Below are positions 9,234-19,341 of a stretch of DNA of 64,000 nucleotides, piece by piece. The stretch lies in NCBI GenBank assembly GCA_024691765.1, contig JAILNI010000035.1:31240-95239 (forward strand), in the 5' to 3' direction. Source of the DNA: Bacteroidales bacterium. GTDB lineage: Bacteria > Bacteroidota > Bacteroidia > Bacteroidales > UBA932. Under the pieces are notes generated by a model. That model searched no databases, was not told where the DNA came from, and saw only the letters and a program-made list of their open reading frames with translations. How positions within the stretch are numbered: the stretch's first letter is position 1; every line of letters starts with the position of its first letter. The position numbers and the translations under genes are program-made.

Positions 9234-10460
9234 ATGAAAAACACATTCAGAATTCTTGCAGGCCTGGCCATAGCTGCCCTCGCACTCTCCGCCTGCAAAA
9301 AAGATAACGGCGACGGCAGCCTCTCATCCGAAGAAAGCGCCCTCAAGGCCGCAGTGGAAGAGTATGTTCCAGCTGTCATCTATGAAATCTACGGCAATCT
9401 TGCCGACAAAACTACCGAACTCTGCGACCTGCTCGCAAACTACAAGAAAGACGGCGTCGCCGCCCTTACGGACGCAAAGGTCGAGGAAGTGTGCAAGACC
9501 TTCCTTGCCGCCCGCGAATGGTGGGAGAAGAGCGAGGCTTTCCTTTTCGGAGCCGCCTCCGCCTACGGCATCGACCCCCATATCGACAGCTGGCCCCTGG
9601 ACAAAGACAAGCTTGCGAAAGAACTCAGCAACAGTACTGTTATAAATGATCTGGACGATGAGGGCGCAGGCGCCGTTGACGAAGTGGGTACCGCCAACCT
9701 CGGCTTCCACGGAATAGAATTCATCCTCTTCCGTGGCGGAGCTCCACGCAAAGCTGCCGCTTTCGCCGCTTACGATACCGATGCGGCTATGGTTCCCTAC
9801 GGTATATCGGGCGCAGTGGAACTCATCTATGCAGCAGCCGTTGCGGAGGACCTACGTAATTACTGCTGGGAACTCCAGGCCGCATGGGATCCCAAGGCTC
9901 CCTCGGACAGGGTTGAATATGTAGAGGATGAACTCGAACTCAATACAACCCTTGATTCCGGCCTCACCTATGGCGAGGACCTCCTTTCCTCCGCTTCCCC
10001 TGGAAGCACTAACAGCACCTGGCAAAGGGCCGTATCCCGCATTCTGGTTGCAGGATGCTCCAACATCGCATCCGAGGTCGCCAACTCCAAGATAGCTTCC
10101 GCCTACAACCACGAAACCGAAGAAGACGCCGACTATATCGAGAGCCCGTATTCCAAGAAGTCCTATCTTGACTTCTATAACAACATCCAGAGCATTGTTT
10201 ACACCCTTTACGGCAAGGAAGGAGCAAGTGCTCCCAGCAAGAAGTGCATATACAGCGTGCTGGTAAATAATGGTTACAAGGGTGCTTCAGACTTGAAGGC
10301 TGCCCTTGAAGGAGCTGTTGCTTCCCTTCAGGCCTGTCTCGACTATGGAAAAGCATTCGTGGACGAACCTACTGCAAAATGCGCTGGCGAGGCCATTGAA
10401 GCGATAAACGAACTTGACGACGAACTGAACAAAGCCGCCGGTTGGGTGGAGAATCTGTAA
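9234..10460 (+). CDS. Imelysin-family (peptidase M75-like) lipoprotein
   Basis: Lipobox LALSACKK; GxHxxE motif in NLGFHGIEFILFRG. Confidence 0.88.
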   Translation: MKNTFRILAGLAIAALALSACKKDNGDGSLSSEESALKAAVEEYVPAVIYEIYGNLADKTTELCDLLANYKKDGVAALTDAKVEEVCKTFLAAREWWEKSEAFLFGAASAYGIDPHIDSWPLDKDKLAKELSNSTVINDLDDEGAGAVDEVGTANLGFHGIEFILFRGGAPRKAAAFAAYDTDAAMVPYGISGAVELIYAAAVAEDLRNYCWELQAAWDPKAPSDRVEYVEDELELNTTLDSGLTYGEDLLSSASPGSTNSTWQRAVSRILVAGCSNIASEVANSKIASAYNHETEEDADYIESPYSKKSYLDFYNNIQSIVYTLYGKEGASAPSKKCIYSVLVNNGYKGASDLKAALEGAVASLQACLDYGKAFVDEPTAKCAGEAIEAINELDDELNKAAGWVENL

Positions 10461-12278
10461 TTGGCCATGAAACTTACAAACAGAGCAATAGCTCTTACAT
10501 TTGCGGCCGCCGCCCTCCTCGCCTGCAGCAGGAATGGGGAGGACGGTTCCGCTTCCAGGGCGGTTTCCGATGCAAAGTACGTCGGGAAGGCCGTGGGCAA
10601 TTTCGATGCGTCCGAATGGTATCCCGGAGGGCAGCTCGGAACCACTACGAACATAGCTGACAACAGCTATGAAGATCCCGCCCCCGCGGTTACCGCAGCG
10701 GGCCTCGACCATGCCTTCAATCTGGGCGAATACCAGTTCGAGCGCACATACAACGAGGGCTCCGGCCAGTTCGGCGGCCTTGGTCCGGCACACGTCCGCA
10801 ACAGCTGCCTCGACTGCCATCCCGCCTATGGGCATGGCCAGTGGAAGGAAAGCTATGTGGCCAACGGCTCCCAGTCGTGGGGCAATGGCTACCTTCTTGT
10901 GGTCTATTATGCCGCCAACGGCGAAACCAATGACGGACCCTATGTCGGAGAGGTGACCGGCATGCCCCAGACAATGGTTTCCGCGCCCTTCCTGCCTCCC
11001 ATCGACGAAACCAAAATCCAGCTCAGCTGGACCGAGATTTCCGAGATGGAGAGCGGCCTTCCGATGAAGTTCAGGGACGGCGAAACCTACAAACTTCAGT
11101 ATCCCACCCTCTATATTCCCGAGGAAGCGTTCAATACCGATCCCACTCCTTATGAAACGGCAAGGGCTCAGGGCAAGACCGTAGGCTTCCGTCTCGAAAG
11201 CACTATCGGTGTGATCGGAGTGGGCCTCATCGACGCCCTTGACGAAGATGAGATGCGTGAGACATACCGCTCCGAGGCCGCCTATTTCGCGAGCACGGGA
11301 GCGGAAGTGGCTGAAAAACTCAACCCTGCTTTCTGGGATGCTTCCGTCAACGATTTCGCATCCTCAGCCTACTACGGCAACTGGCAGAGCGGCACGGTGC
11401 CTTTCTATGGTCAGACCGCCCTCATGTGCGGCGATGGCTATCTGGCAGACGGCACTCTCGTAAAGCGCGGCAGTTACTCCCCCGTGAAGCGCTTCACTTA
11501 TGCGATGACCCGCGGAAGCCTGCAGGACGGAGCCGGCGCAAACGCCATCTGGAACATCACCAACGTGTCGCGTCCAGACCGTCCATTCTTATACACCACT
11601 GCCGCCTGGGCCAAGGCCATGAGCGGGAACGCCGATGTCATAGCGGCCATCAAGGCCGACCCTGCCTCCCCCTATTATGCCGACGGCACCGATGCGGGGA
11701 TAAGGGAAGCGGTGTATGCCCTGCTTTGCCCCTCCACGAACCAGTTCGACAACCCTTACCACAACTTCACCCCCGAGATGTCGGCCGACGAGTTTTACAA
11801 CTTCATGGTGTGGCACCGCGGCCTCGCAATTCCGCGTGCCCGCGACCTCAACGACGCAACTGTGCAGAAGGGTAAGGAGCTCTTTAACAAGATGGGCTGC
11901 GCCTCCTGTCACAAGGCAAAATGGACCACCGGGGACGACAACTACTGGTCGCCGGCTCTCAACGGAGGCAAACCCCTTCCGCGCTTTGCCCACCAGACCA
12001 TCTACCCATATTCCGACTTCATCCAGCACAAGCTCCACATGAAGAACGACATTCACGGCAGTTGGTGCCGTACAACTCCTCTCTGGGGCCGCGGACTCTC
12101 CGCCCAGAACACCGGCCGTGGCGACCGTCTGCACGACTGCCGCGCCCGCAATGTGGTGGAATCCATAATGTGGCATGCATACAGCAAGGATAGCGACGCC
12201 TATGACTCTGCAGAGCAGTTCTACAACCTCTCCAAGGAAGAGCGTGACGCTGTGGTTAAATTCATCAATTCCATTTAA
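10461..12278 (+). CDS. Di-heme c-type oxidoreductase family lipoprotein (DUF1111/thiol oxidoreductase-like)
   Basis: Lipobox LLACSR; heme motifs CLDCH and CASCH; TPLWGRG...RLHDCRARNVVESIMWH. Confidence 0.88.
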   Translation: MAMKLTNRAIALTFAAAALLACSRNGEDGSASRAVSDAKYVGKAVGNFDASEWYPGGQLGTTTNIADNSYEDPAPAVTAAGLDHAFNLGEYQFERTYNEGSGQFGGLGPAHVRNSCLDCHPAYGHGQWKESYVANGSQSWGNGYLLVVYYAANGETNDGPYVGEVTGMPQTMVSAPFLPPIDETKIQLSWTEISEMESGLPMKFRDGETYKLQYPTLYIPEEAFNTDPTPYETARAQGKTVGFRLESTIGVIGVGLIDALDEDEMRETYRSEAAYFASTGAEVAEKLNPAFWDASVNDFASSAYYGNWQSGTVPFYGQTALMCGDGYLADGTLVKRGSYSPVKRFTYAMTRGSLQDGAGANAIWNITNVSRPDRPFLYTTAAWAKAMSGNADVIAAIKADPASPYYADGTDAGIREAVYALLCPSTNQFDNPYHNFTPEMSADEFYNFMVWHRGLAIPRARDLNDATVQKGKELFNKMGCASCHKAKWTTGDDNYWSPALNGGKPLPRFAHQTIYPYSDFIQHKLHMKNDIHGSWCRTTPLWGRGLSAQNTGRGDRLHDCRARNVVESIMWHAYSKDSDAYDSAEQFYNLSKEERDAVVKFINSI

Positions 12279-14356
12279 TGAAAGTAAAGGTTTTCAAGAC
12301 AATATCCTTCTCGGCTATGGCAGTCCTCATCCTCGTGATGGCGGCTGCCACAGTCTTTGAGAAGTTCAGGGGAACCGAGTATGCCCTGAGCCACTTCTAC
12401 CACTCCCCCTTGTTCATCGCCCTTTGGGCGGTGGCGGCGGTATGCGGACTCATTTACATCTTCTCGGTCAAGATGCAGCGCAACCCCGCTACGCTGGGCA
12501 TCCACTTCGCTTTCGCGCTTATTCTCGCCGGGGCCCTGCTGACCTTCCTGACAGGAAAAAGCGGCGAAGTCCACCTCCGCTTGGGAGAGCCCGCTACGGA
12601 AGTGTATATACTCGATGACGGCGACAGCGCCCCCCTTCCGTTCAGCATCAGCCTCGAACGCTTCGAAATAGAGTACTACCGAGGTTCGCGCAGGCCTTCA
12701 GACTTCATAAGCGAGGTTACAATCGACGGGAAGAACATGGTTATATCGATGAACATTATTGCCAAATATGAGGGATACCGTTTCTACCAGGCCGACTTCG
12801 ATCCGGACATGCAGGGCAGCATTCTCGCCGTAAGCCACGACCCCTGGGGGATTGGCGTCACTTATGCCGGCTACCTGCTTCTGGCCCTCTCCATGCTGGG
12901 ATTTTTCTTCCAGCGCGACAGCGGCTTCCGCAGGGCTCTCAGGCGTCTTTCCGGAACTGCCGCGGCAGCGGTAATCATGCTCTTTGCAGGCAGCGTTCCG
13001 GCGGGAGCCCGAAGCATTGGGGACCTGCCCGCCATTCCCCGCGACGTGGCGGAACAGTTCGGGGATCTCTATGTGTATTACAACGACCGTATCTGCCCGC
13101 TGCAGACCCTCGCCCGCGACTATACCCTCAAGGCATACGGTAAGGCGCATTACGGCCCTTATTCGGCGGAACAGACAGTAACGGCGTGGCTTTTCTACTA
13201 CGACTGGTGGCGCACTGTGCCGGTAAAGCTGAAGTCAAAGGAAAAGGGTACGGCGAAGGAGCAGGAAAAACTCTCCCTTTTGCGGGCTGTCGCTTCCGGA
13301 GAAGCTTTCAACATCTTCCCGATAGCCGACAGCACCGGAAAGGTTGAATGGTACAACCCTGTGGGAGATCTTCCTGCAGGGCTCGACTATGAGCACTGGG
13401 TGTTCGTTCGAAAATCCCTGGACCTGATGGGTCGGGAGGTCGCCGCGGAAAACTGGAGCGAAGTCTCACGCATCCTTTCCCGGATACGCAAATATCAGGA
13501 AAAGACCGCCTCGGAGATGCTTCCTCCGCGGGGAAAGGTCAGGGCAGAAAAGTTCTGGAACCGCATCTCAAGGCCCATGATACCATTCATGGCAAGCATT
13601 AGCCTGGGAATGGTGTTCTTCATCCTGTTCGGCATCTGGCTGGCAAGGGAAAAGAAGCCTTCGAAAGCCCTGCAGAATGTGCTGCTGGTTCTTGCTGCTG
13701 TGCTGCTGGCCTACCTTGTACTGGCGATAGGCCTGCGCTGGTACATTTCGGGCCACGGCCCCTTCGCGGGCACCTGGTCGGTTATGATGCTCATGGCTTT
13801 CCTCGCCACCCTCGCACAGATTCTGCTCGCCAGACACTTCCCTCTGGTGCAGCCACTTGGATTCCTTGTGGCGGGCTTTACGATGCTGGTGGCGGCTCTT
13901 GCGGGAGCGAGCCCCAAGATAACCCACCTGATGCCGGTGCTGCAGAGCCCCCTGCTTTCCATCCATGTGCTCAGCATGATGATTTCCTACACCCTCTTCG
14001 GACTGGTGGCCCTCAACGGCTTTATGGGCATATTCATGAAGGGGAAGGCTGCGGAGACGCTCCGGGATGTCTCGCTGGTAGTTCTCTATCCCGCAGTATT
14101 CATAATCACTTTCGGCACCTTCATCGGGGCTGTATGGGCCAATATCTCCTGGGGAAGCTACTGGGCCTGGGACCCCAAGGAAACCTGGGCTCTGATAACG
14201 CTGCTTGTGTATGCGGGAGCCCTGCACGGAAGCTCCATAAAATTCATGAAGAATCCGCGGGTCTTCCATATTTACACGCTGCTGGCTTTCCTGTGCGTGC
14301 TTATAACCTATTTCGGGGTGAACCTCATCCTCGGAGGGATGCACAGCTACGCATAG
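12278..14356 (+). CDS. ccsBA: Fused ResB-CcsA cytochrome c biogenesis protein (CcsBA)
   Basis: ResB-like N-terminus; WWD motif VWANISWGSYWAWDPKETWALITLLVYAGALH. Confidence 0.93.
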   Translation: MKVKVFKTISFSAMAVLILVMAAATVFEKFRGTEYALSHFYHSPLFIALWAVAAVCGLIYIFSVKMQRNPATLGIHFAFALILAGALLTFLTGKSGEVHLRLGEPATEVYILDDGDSAPLPFSISLERFEIEYYRGSRRPSDFISEVTIDGKNMVISMNIIAKYEGYRFYQADFDPDMQGSILAVSHDPWGIGVTYAGYLLLALSMLGFFFQRDSGFRRALRRLSGTAAAAVIMLFAGSVPAGARSIGDLPAIPRDVAEQFGDLYVYYNDRICPLQTLARDYTLKAYGKAHYGPYSAEQTVTAWLFYYDWWRTVPVKLKSKEKGTAKEQEKLSLLRAVASGEAFNIFPIADSTGKVEWYNPVGDLPAGLDYEHWVFVRKSLDLMGREVAAENWSEVSRILSRIRKYQEKTASEMLPPRGKVRAEKFWNRISRPMIPFMASISLGMVFFILFGIWLAREKKPSKALQNVLLVLAAVLLAYLVLAIGLRWYISGHGPFAGTWSVMMLMAFLATLAQILLARHFPLVQPLGFLVAGFTMLVAALAGASPKITHLMPVLQSPLLSIHVLSMMISYTLFGLVALNGFMGIFMKGKAAETLRDVSLVVLYPAVFIITFGTFIGAVWANISWGSYWAWDPKETWALITLLVYAGALHGSSIKFMKNPRVFHIYTLLAFLCVLITYFGVNLILGGMHSYA

Positions 14357-14359
14357 GCG

Positions 14360-15214
14360 CTATTTTATAGACTCTATATCTATCAATCCCTGGAGGATTG
14401 CGTAAGCGGTGAGGCCGGCTATCGACTTGATGCCGGTCTTTTCCGTTATGTTCTTGCGGTGCGTCATCACGGTAAAGATGGACAGGCCGTATTTATAGGC
14501 TATCTCCTTGTTCTGCAGGCCCTGGGCGACGCAGACGAGGATTTCCTTTTCACGCGGGCTGAGTTTCCCCTCGATGAGAGGAAGGATGAGGCAATCCTCT
14601 ATGCGCGAATGTATTACCAGGTCTTCCTTGAAACGGAAGAGGAAGGAAAGCAGCTCGGTTACGCGGCTGTCCTGCCTGTCGTAAGCTATGTACTTCAGGA
14701 GCAGGTTGATAAGGTCCTGGATTTTCTCGCCTATATCCCCGTGCTCGTGGCGGAAAATCTTCTCGCTGCCGTGCCCCTTGCGGTCGAGCGCCTCAAGAGA
14801 GGGAAATATCTTTTCTTCCTCAAGCATGAAATGCCTTCCCAGTTCTTCCTTGAACTTGCTGAAGAACTCCCCTATCACCTTTTTCTGGGATTCAGGACGC
14901 CCAACAAGCACCATGCTGATTTCCCTTTCCAAATCGGGCAGGAGACGGTAGACATAGGCATCGTGGGAATTGCGAAGGAATGCGATGACGTCCGAAATGC
15001 GCATCTTCTCCAATTCGGCCTCCGAAGGCCGGTAGTTCTCTGAAGAGGCAATACTGCATATGGTCAGGAAGGTGAACTCGTCCTTGCCCTCATGTTCGCA
15101 CCATTCCTCTACCGTGGATTCGCCGAAACCAAGTCGCATATCCAGCCTTTCCACTATCGAGAGAAGCGACGGCGCCGAGTTCACAAGGTCGGCCATTCTT
15201 GAATTACCGGTCAT
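14360..15214 (-). CDS. Hemerythrin HHE domain protein fused to a LuxR-type HTH
   Basis: His/Glu ligand pattern NSHDAY...RHFMLEEEKIFP...FRHEHGDI...VIHSRIEDCLILP; C-terminal LSPREKEILVCVAQGLQNKEIAYKYGLSIFTVMTHRKNI. Confidence 0.9.
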   Translation of the reverse strand: MTGNSRMADLVNSAPSLLSIVERLDMRLGFGESTVEEWCEHEGKDEFTFLTICSIASSENYRPSEAELEKMRISDVIAFLRNSHDAYVYRLLPDLEREISMVLVGRPESQKKVIGEFFSKFKEELGRHFMLEEEKIFPSLEALDRKGHGSEKIFRHEHGDIGEKIQDLINLLLKYIAYDRQDSRVTELLSFLFRFKEDLVIHSRIEDCLILPLIEGKLSPREKEILVCVAQGLQNKEIAYKYGLSIFTVMTHRKNITEKTGIKSIAGLTAYAILQGLIDIESIK

Positions 15215-15227
15215 ATAAACGATTGAT

Positions 15228-17369
15228 TTAGAAGGGATAACCTATACCGAAATGAAATGCGTTGTTGCCGGATGCCAGCCATTCGTTGGCGCCAACCAGA
15301 CGCCTTCCCGCCTGCCGGCTCGGGTCGTACAGCTGCATGCCGAAGTCCACACGTATGAGTATGAACTGAAGGTTGAGCCTGAGGCCTACCCCCCAGTCCG
15401 CTGCGACCGATTTGTAGAAGTCCTCTATGTTGAAGCCTCCCGAACCGGTATAGTCCGAAATGGTCCATACATTACCCACGTCGGAGAAGATGGCGCCTTC
15501 GAACTTCCAGACTATGCCGAAACGGTATTCCAGGTTGGCCTCCAGCTTAAGGTCGCCTGTCTGGCTGGGGATGGAGAAATAGGTATTGAGTTTCTCCGCT
15601 CCCGGCCCCAGGGCCCTTGCCTGCCAGCCCCTCATGCTCGATGCGCCGCCTGCATAGAACTGCTTTTCAAACGGGAGGGCGCTGCTGTTGCCGTATGCGT
15701 AACCTACACCGCCAAGAAGCCTTACGGCCACGGCCTGACGGTTCTCATACCCGTAACGCCTCGTCCTCGCCCATGAGTACTCCCCTCTCACGTACTGCGA
15801 ATATGGAACGCCTCCGATAAGGTAAGTGCCTGAAGAAGTCTGGAGATAGCGGTTGAAAAGGCTCAGTACGTTACCCGAAAAGTCTACGCTGAGCCTGTGG
15901 GAGGTATACGAGCCCTGAGGCACGATGTCGGCGCTGGAGTTATAATAGAAATCCGCTCCAAGACCGGCGTCCATATGGGCCTGATATGCGTAACGCATGA
16001 AAGGATTGTGAGACAGGGTATTCTCGAAGGCGGAATCAAGGTTGAACAGCTTTACGAAATTCGCCCTGAGGGGAAACACCTTGTAGGAAATGTTGCCCCT
16101 TGTAACCCCGGAATAACCGAATGCGGCGGAAATAACCTCCCTGTTGTATTCGGGCCTGTCCTGATAATTGTAGGCGGCGCTTATCTCGGTGCGCGGAATG
16201 CGGGGGCCCTTGAACGCAGTATACGGAAGACCAAGGAATTTCGGCAGGCTGAGTCCGGCCGATATACCGTATTCAACGGCCTGCGTTCCGTCGGAGAGGC
16301 GATACTGGAAATCCCCGCTGAACGCAAGGTTGAACCACTCTCCCCCATGGAATATGTTCTTGTGGTAGAACGACACCTGAGGGGAGAAGCCCAGGAGCCC
16401 GCTGGAATTGGAACTGCCTTCAGCCTTAATCCTGAAGCCCTGGACGGGCGACTGGGAAAGCACTATGCCGCAATCCACCTTGTTGGTGTCTGACGGGGTC
16501 ATCTGGACCTGCACGCTGCTGAAAACCTTAATGTTGGACAGGCGTGCATAGGTATTCGCCACGTTCTTTTCAGAATAGACCTCACCCGGATGTATGGTTC
16601 CCAGGTCGCGGAGAAGCTTTACCCTGAAGGGCAACGTCTCCGGTTTGGTGATGTTCACCTGGCCGATATAGTAGCGCCTCAGCGGCCTGGCCGCTGCAGG
16701 GGTTTCGTTGCGGGTGTACTCATTGATGCGGTAGATGAGCTTCGCAGTGCCGTCTGAGAGCGTGTCGGCCTCAAATGAGAAATGGTTCTTGACAAGGTCG
16801 AAATAGCCCAGGTCGCGCAGCCTTGCCGTGCTGCGTACCGTTTCCGCTTCCAGAATCTGTTCGGACAGCCATTCCCCACGCACCGCGGCTGAACAGGCAA
16901 GGGTGTCGGCGTAGAAATCGCCCGGAAAGTCTCCGCCAGAAGGTATGTCGTAGCAGACCGAGGAAATCACGTAGCTGCGGCCTGGAGTCACGTTATATGT
17001 AACCCTGGCCTTTTTCCCTTTGAGACTGACTTCCGGAACCACTTTCGAGCCGTAATAGCCCAGGTATTCCATGCGCGTGGCCAGGTTGTCGCAGGTGGAC
17101 GCCACCGCCGTGGAGTCGAACACCACGGGCGCACGCCCTATCTTGTGGAACAGGCCGTCCCGGCGCGACCAGTTGTACACGCATATGAGCGGACTCCAGC
17201 TCTGGGCGTCCTGCCTCAGGTATGAGTCCAGCTCGGATTCGGAGAAGCGCACCGGCGAAGATATCTCTATGTCGTTGCGGACCAGACGGTACTCCCCCTC
17301 CTCCAACACCCTCGTGGTGCTGCAGGATGCCGCCAGAAGCAGGCAAATCAGAGGGAGAAAGCGCTTCAT
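15228..17369 (-). CDS. BamA/TamA-family outer membrane lipoprotein (surface antigen D15-like)
   Basis: Lipobox LLAASCSTT; POTRA-like repeats; C-terminal barrel with FYAGGASSMRGWQARALGPG. Confidence 0.92.
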   Translation of the reverse strand: MKRFLPLICLLLAASCSTTRVLEEGEYRLVRNDIEISSPVRFSESELDSYLRQDAQSWSPLICVYNWSRRDGLFHKIGRAPVVFDSTAVASTCDNLATRMEYLGYYGSKVVPEVSLKGKKARVTYNVTPGRSYVISSVCYDIPSGGDFPGDFYADTLACSAAVRGEWLSEQILEAETVRSTARLRDLGYFDLVKNHFSFEADTLSDGTAKLIYRINEYTRNETPAAARPLRRYYIGQVNITKPETLPFRVKLLRDLGTIHPGEVYSEKNVANTYARLSNIKVFSSVQVQMTPSDTNKVDCGIVLSQSPVQGFRIKAEGSSNSSGLLGFSPQVSFYHKNIFHGGEWFNLAFSGDFQYRLSDGTQAVEYGISAGLSLPKFLGLPYTAFKGPRIPRTEISAAYNYQDRPEYNREVISAAFGYSGVTRGNISYKVFPLRANFVKLFNLDSAFENTLSHNPFMRYAYQAHMDAGLGADFYYNSSADIVPQGSYTSHRLSVDFSGNVLSLFNRYLQTSSGTYLIGGVPYSQYVRGEYSWARTRRYGYENRQAVAVRLLGGVGYAYGNSSALPFEKQFYAGGASSMRGWQARALGPGAEKLNTYFSIPSQTGDLKLEANLEYRFGIVWKFEGAIFSDVGNVWTISDYTGSGGFNIEDFYKSVAADWGVGLRLNLQFILIRVDFGMQLYDPSRQAGRRLVGANEWLASGNNAFHFGIGYPF

Positions 17370-17380
17370 AATCTACAAAT

Positions 17381-18643
17381 TTACAAAAATTTCTTGATGC
17401 AGATATCCCAGGGAGCCGCTTCAAGCCTGAGTTCAGGAGGGCAGCCTTTGCCGCACGCTGAGCGCAACTCCGGTGGCAGGCAGATGTCAGCGCACGCCGG
17501 AGAGGAACTGAAATTGCAGAGAACAGCCCATGCTCCGGAGCCTCCGTAACGTACGAATGCAAAGTGGGCGTCGGGATTGAAGCCGGGCGAATCTGCATTG
17601 CAATAGCAGAGGTCCCAGTTACGCAATCCCCTGAATATGCGCTCGTAGGCCAGAATGGCCCGGTAGCGCTGCAGGACGGGGTTTCCGCTGTGCGGAAGAG
17701 GACTGTCCTGCAGGGTGGCCACCCTTACGGAATTGAAGATGGAAGTGCGTCCGTCGGCCGATTCCGGAGCTGCCTCCCCCAGTTCCTGGCCTGCATAGAC
17801 CATGAAGGATGCATTGTTGAAAAGAGCCCCGAAAGCCAGGGCTGCATAGCCTTTGGCAGGAGTTCCCGCGAACTGCGGGGATGAGAGCCTCTGTTCGTCG
17901 TGGTTCTCGAGGAAGTTGAGCATGCCGTCCTGCATATCCCCCAGTTCCTGCCAGTTGCTGCTGAGGGCGCACACGCTGCGGCCTTCCGTCAAAATACCCC
18001 TCGCGATGTCGTAGAAACCCGATTTGTCGTAAAGCAGGTTAAAGCCTGCATCCTTCAGGAAAGGCCGGTAATTGGCCTTGTCGTAAACTTCTGCAATGAA
18101 GATGAAGCTGGGGTGTACCCTGCGTACCTCAGCGGCAAGCCAGCCGAGGAAATCCAGGGGCACGAGTTCCGCCATGTCGCAGCGGAAACCGTCCACGCCG
18201 AGTCCAGCCCAGAAAAGGGCTATGCTTTTCATGGACTCCCACGCGCCTGGAGCCGAATAATCTATCTTGCGAGTATCTGTCCAGTCGTAATCGCAGTACG
18301 GCAGGGTCGGAACGTCGGTGCAGTCCGGAGACACATGATTGGGCACAAGGTCGGTTATGACCTTCAGCCCGGCGGCGTGCGTACGCTCCACGAGAGCCTT
18401 GAACTCTTCCAGGCGCCTGTCCGGATCGTCCGCCAGATACGGATTGACGTCGTAATAATCCTCTATCGAATAAGGCGATCCCGGATCGCCCTTGACGTAG
18501 TCTTTCCCCGAAGCGTGCCTCGGGATGCCGGTATACCAGATGCAGTCGGCTCCAAGAGACTTCACATAATTGAAAGCGGGAACTTTCCAGTCGGAAAAGC
18601 GCCCGCGGCCCCACAATCTCGGAAGAACCTGATAAACAATCAT
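17381..18643 (-). CDS. GH13-type alpha-amylase family protein
   Basis: GVDGFRCDMAELVP, FIAEVYDKANY, FLENHDEQRL catalytic motifs. Confidence 0.93.
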   Translation of the reverse strand: MIVYQVLPRLWGRGRFSDWKVPAFNYVKSLGADCIWYTGIPRHASGKDYVKGDPGSPYSIEDYYDVNPYLADDPDRRLEEFKALVERTHAAGLKVITDLVPNHVSPDCTDVPTLPYCDYDWTDTRKIDYSAPGAWESMKSIALFWAGLGVDGFRCDMAELVPLDFLGWLAAEVRRVHPSFIFIAEVYDKANYRPFLKDAGFNLLYDKSGFYDIARGILTEGRSVCALSSNWQELGDMQDGMLNFLENHDEQRLSSPQFAGTPAKGYAALAFGALFNNASFMVYAGQELGEAAPESADGRTSIFNSVRVATLQDSPLPHSGNPVLQRYRAILAYERIFRGLRNWDLCYCNADSPGFNPDAHFAFVRYGGSGAWAVLCNFSSSPACADICLPPELRSACGKGCPPELRLEAAPWDICIKKFL

Positions 18644-19341
18644 TTGCGACGGAATTCAGAAACCGTTACCGCAGTAGCCACCGCAACGTTCAGAGATTCC
18701 GCGTGGGCCCCTTTCGCAAAGCACGGTATGGTAATGCGGCGGGTAATCTTCGCTGCGACGGCATCGGACACTCCTTCCGACTCGTTGCCCATGACTATGA
18801 GGCCCTCGGAAGGAAGGTCGCAGGAGTATATCGGGTCTCCTTTGAGGAAGGTGCCGAACACCCCGAGCCCTGCTGAAGCGAAACTTTCGCAAAGCGAAGG
18901 CAAGTCGCAGTAGACAGGCCTTTTACGGAAGACAGTACCCATACTCGCCTGGATCACCTTGGGGTTGTAAACTTCCACCGTGTCGGGCGAAGCGTAAACG
19001 GTGTCGACCCCGAACCAGTCGGCTATGCGGAGTATGGTGCCCAGGTTGCCGGGATCACGGATTGAATCCAGCGCAAGGCAGAGCCCGGACGGACGTTCGG
19101 GAGCCATGTCGGATGGCTGACGCACCACCGCCAGCACAGGCGGGGGCGTGCTAAGGCCGGAGAGCCTTTCCATGGTCTTCTCCCCCACTTCCTCACGGCG
19201 TATCACCCTCTCTACATCTAGCCCCGAAGCAAGGGCCTCGGCGACCATCTTTTCGCCTTCGACCACAAACAAACCAAAGGAGTCCCGGTACTTCTTTTCC
19301 CGGAGACTCCTTATGGTTTTGATGTCGTTCGCGCTGAGCAC
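18640..19341 (-). CDS. TrmH/SpoU family RNA methyltransferase
   Basis: LALDSIRDPGNLGTILRIADWFG, IVMGNESEGVSD, IPCFAKGAHAESLNVAVATAV. Confidence 0.93.
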   Translation of the reverse strand: MLSANDIKTIRSLREKKYRDSFGLFVVEGEKMVAEALASGLDVERVIRREEVGEKTMERLSGLSTPPPVLAVVRQPSDMAPERPSGLCLALDSIRDPGNLGTILRIADWFGVDTVYASPDTVEVYNPKVIQASMGTVFRKRPVYCDLPSLCESFASAGLGVFGTFLKGDPIYSCDLPSEGLIVMGNESEGVSDAVAAKITRRITIPCFAKGAHAESLNVAVATAVTVSEFRRK

